Below, piece by piece: positions 5,099 to 6,343 of a DNA stretch of 6,343 nucleotides. Position 1 is the first letter of the stretch. Every line of letters starts with the position of its first letter. Under the pieces are notes generated by a model that worked only from the letters and a program-made list of their open reading frames with translations, was not told the origin of the DNA and searched no databases. The position numbers and the translations under genes were made by a program. Origin of the DNA: JAGOBX01 sp017999075 [NCBI: Candidatus Babelota bacterium] (GTDB lineage: Bacteria; JAGOBX01); assembly GCA_017999075.1 (NCBI GenBank), contig JAGOBX010000217.1:1-6343 (forward strand). The letters are read 5' to 3'.

Positions 5099-6343
5099 AT
5101 GAAAAATACAGATGTAAAAATGCATGTTCAAGGAAAATCAATTTTTGTAGATGATATAGTTGCGCCAACAGGTATGCTGCGGGCTGTTTTTTTTACTTCA
5201 CCTGCAGCAAAAGGTAAAATAAAAAAAATAGATATTTCAAAAGCTGAAAAGGTTGAGGGCGTAATAAAAGTATTTACTTATAAAGATGTACCTGGTAAAA
5301 ATCAAATTGGACATATGGTTCACGACCAGCCTTTGTTGGCGTTTGATTCTGTTGAATATATTGGACAGCCAATTGCGATGGTTGTGGCAGAAACAAAAAA
5401 AATAGCAGATAAAGCTCGGAAATTGATAACAGTTGATATTGAACAATATGAACCTGTTTTTGATCCGAGAGAAGCTTTTGCAAAAGGAATGATTCACGGA
5501 CCAAGGAGAATTTTGACACGCGGAGATTTAGATGCTGCGTGGAAACAATGCGTATATACGGCTTCAGGAAGAATTGACAGTGGCCCGCAGGAACATTTTT
5601 ATTTTGAAACTCAGAGAGCTCTTGCCATTCCTGCTGAAGATGAAACAATAAAGGTCTGCGCCAGCGCGCAGTCTCCTGGAGCATTTCATCATCATATAGC
5701 TGAAGTACTTGGAATTCCAATGCATAAAGTTGAACTTGATATCAGAAGATTGGGCGGAGGGTTCGGCGGAAAAGAATCTTCTGCGGCATGGGTTGTAGGA
5801 CCTGCGTTAGCTGCTAAAATTTTAAATAAACCTGTTAAAATGACACTTGACAGAAATGAAGATATTGCCACTACAGGAAAACGTCATCCGTATTCTTTTG
5901 ACTATAAAATAGGTGTTGATAAAGAAGGAAAAATTATTGCCTACGAAGTTGATTTATATCAGCATGCAGGCGGTTGCGCTGATATTTCACTTGCAGTTCT
6001 CGGCAGATCATTTTTTCATACGTCAGGTTCTTATCTTATTCCTAATATAAAAGTTACTGCTGTAAGCTGCAAAACCAATATACCTCCCAATAATGCGTTT
6101 CGCGGGTTTGGAGTGCCGCAAGGAGTTTTTGCAATTGAATCCGCTATTCGGCATATAGCTGAAGTGATGGGAATAAATGAAAATATTATAAAAAAGAAAA
6201 ATTTGTTGAAAAACGGAGATTTTCTTCCCTATGGAATGCAGCTTGAAACTACAAATGCTATAAAATGCTGGGAAGCGCTTGATCAAAACGTTAACATAGA
6301 AAAACGGATAAAATCAGTAACTGAATATAATAAAAAATATTCT
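5099..6343 (+). CDS. xdhB: Xanthine dehydrogenase molybdopterin-binding subunit, XdhB type (partial, 3' end outside)
   Basis: This is the substrate-oxidising subunit, which holds the molybdenum cofactor and hydroxylates purines such as hypoxanthine and xanthine. The 415 visible codons are about the first half of a usual length near 760-780, and the frame is open to the window edge. The N-terminal hammerhead domain includes VQGKSIFVDDI (10-20), DQPLLAFDSVEYIGQPIA (76-93) and a GDL block (142-144). Aligned from memory with bovine xanthine oxidase, the active-site residues are Gln164 (bovine Gln767, in PQEHFYFET), Glu226 (Glu802, in GGGFGGKE), Arg303 (Arg880, in LGRSFFH), and Arg335 and Phe337 (Arg912 and Phe914, in AFRGFG). 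All are kept, which favours a purine substrate over CO or aldehyde. The position after Phe337-Gly is Val339 where bovine has Gly. The ATG at 5099 has GGAGG 10 bases upstream (5084-5088). The counterparts of Phe1009 and Glu1261 lie outside the window. Confidence 0.93.
   Translation, partial: MKNTDVKMHVQGKSIFVDDIVAPTGMLRAVFFTSPAAKGKIKKIDISKAEKVEGVIKVFTYKDVPGKNQIGHMVHDQPLLAFDSVEYIGQPIAMVVAETKKIADKARKLITVDIEQYEPVFDPREAFAKGMIHGPRRILTRGDLDAAWKQCVYTASGRIDSGPQEHFYFETQRALAIPAEDETIKVCASAQSPGAFHHHIAEVLGIPMHKVELDIRRLGGGFGGKESSAAWVVGPALAAKILNKPVKMTLDRNEDIATTGKRHPYSFDYKIGVDKEGKIIAYEVDLYQHAGGCADISLAVLGRSFFHTSGSYLIPNIKVTAVSCKTNIPPNNAFRGFGVPQGVFAIESAIRHIAEVMGINENIIKKKNLLKNGDFLPYGMQLETTNAIKCWEALDQNVNIEKRIKSVTEYNKKYS

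Noticed and set aside
5237-5720. Two overlapping minus-strand open frames antisense to xdhB
   Set aside because: The plus strand encodes clear xanthine dehydrogenase sequence here; the antisense translations are low-complexity and match nothing.
6023-6286. Minus-strand open frame antisense to xdhB
   Set aside because: It overlaps the conserved AFRGFG region of xdhB on the other strand and shows no features of its own.

Overview
This is an AT-rich window (roughly one third G+C by eye) that looks like ordinary chromosomal DNA from a Gram-negative, probably anaerobic bacterium. The outer-membrane type beta-barrel protein with a signal sequence and a C-terminal Phe supports a Gram-negative envelope. 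The separate alpha subunit of a heterotetrameric glycyl-tRNA synthetase fits many bacterial phyla but argues against those that use single-chain GlyRS. An Elusimicrobiota-like (Endomicrobium-like) host is one guess, but it is only an impression and no marker in the window fixes the phylum.

Minus-strand block, right to left: glyQ (3439-2591) is followed after 82 bases by a small FmdB-type zinc-ribbon gene (2508-2167). A 153-base AT-rich gap then carries a good sigma70-type promoter reading into serC (2013-937). Next, after 27 bases, comes a gene for a predicted outer-membrane beta-barrel protein (909-151, TTG start), and after only 12 more bases tRNA-Pro(CGG) (138-63). The last 62 bases hold nothing certain: either the start of a minus-strand ORF or the end of a plus-strand ORF.

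Plus-strand block: a divergent 244-base intergenic region (3440-3683) carries a near-consensus promoter (TTGACA, 17 bases, TAAAAT). It drives a two-gene molybdenum hydroxylase operon: xdhA-like (iron-sulfur plus FAD subunit, 3684-5081) and xdhB-like (molybdopterin subunit, starting at 5099 and cut by the window end after 415 codons). This is the split arrangement of Rhodobacter capsulatus xanthine dehydrogenase. The residues aligned with the bovine purine-binding and catalytic residues that fall inside the window are conserved, so a purine (xanthine/hypoxanthine) dehydrogenase is the best call.

The left block is housekeeping (translation, serine biosynthesis, tRNA, envelope) and the right block is purine catabolism or salvage. 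I see no mobile element, CRISPR array, toxin-antitoxin pair or defence system, and nothing that makes a convincing new multi-gene system. The points worth a second look are the tRNA at the end of a protein-coding operon, the cysteine-enriched Ser-rich FmdB protein, the perfectly palindromic -10 region in front of glyQ, glyQ without glyS beside it, and the unassigned outer-membrane protein.
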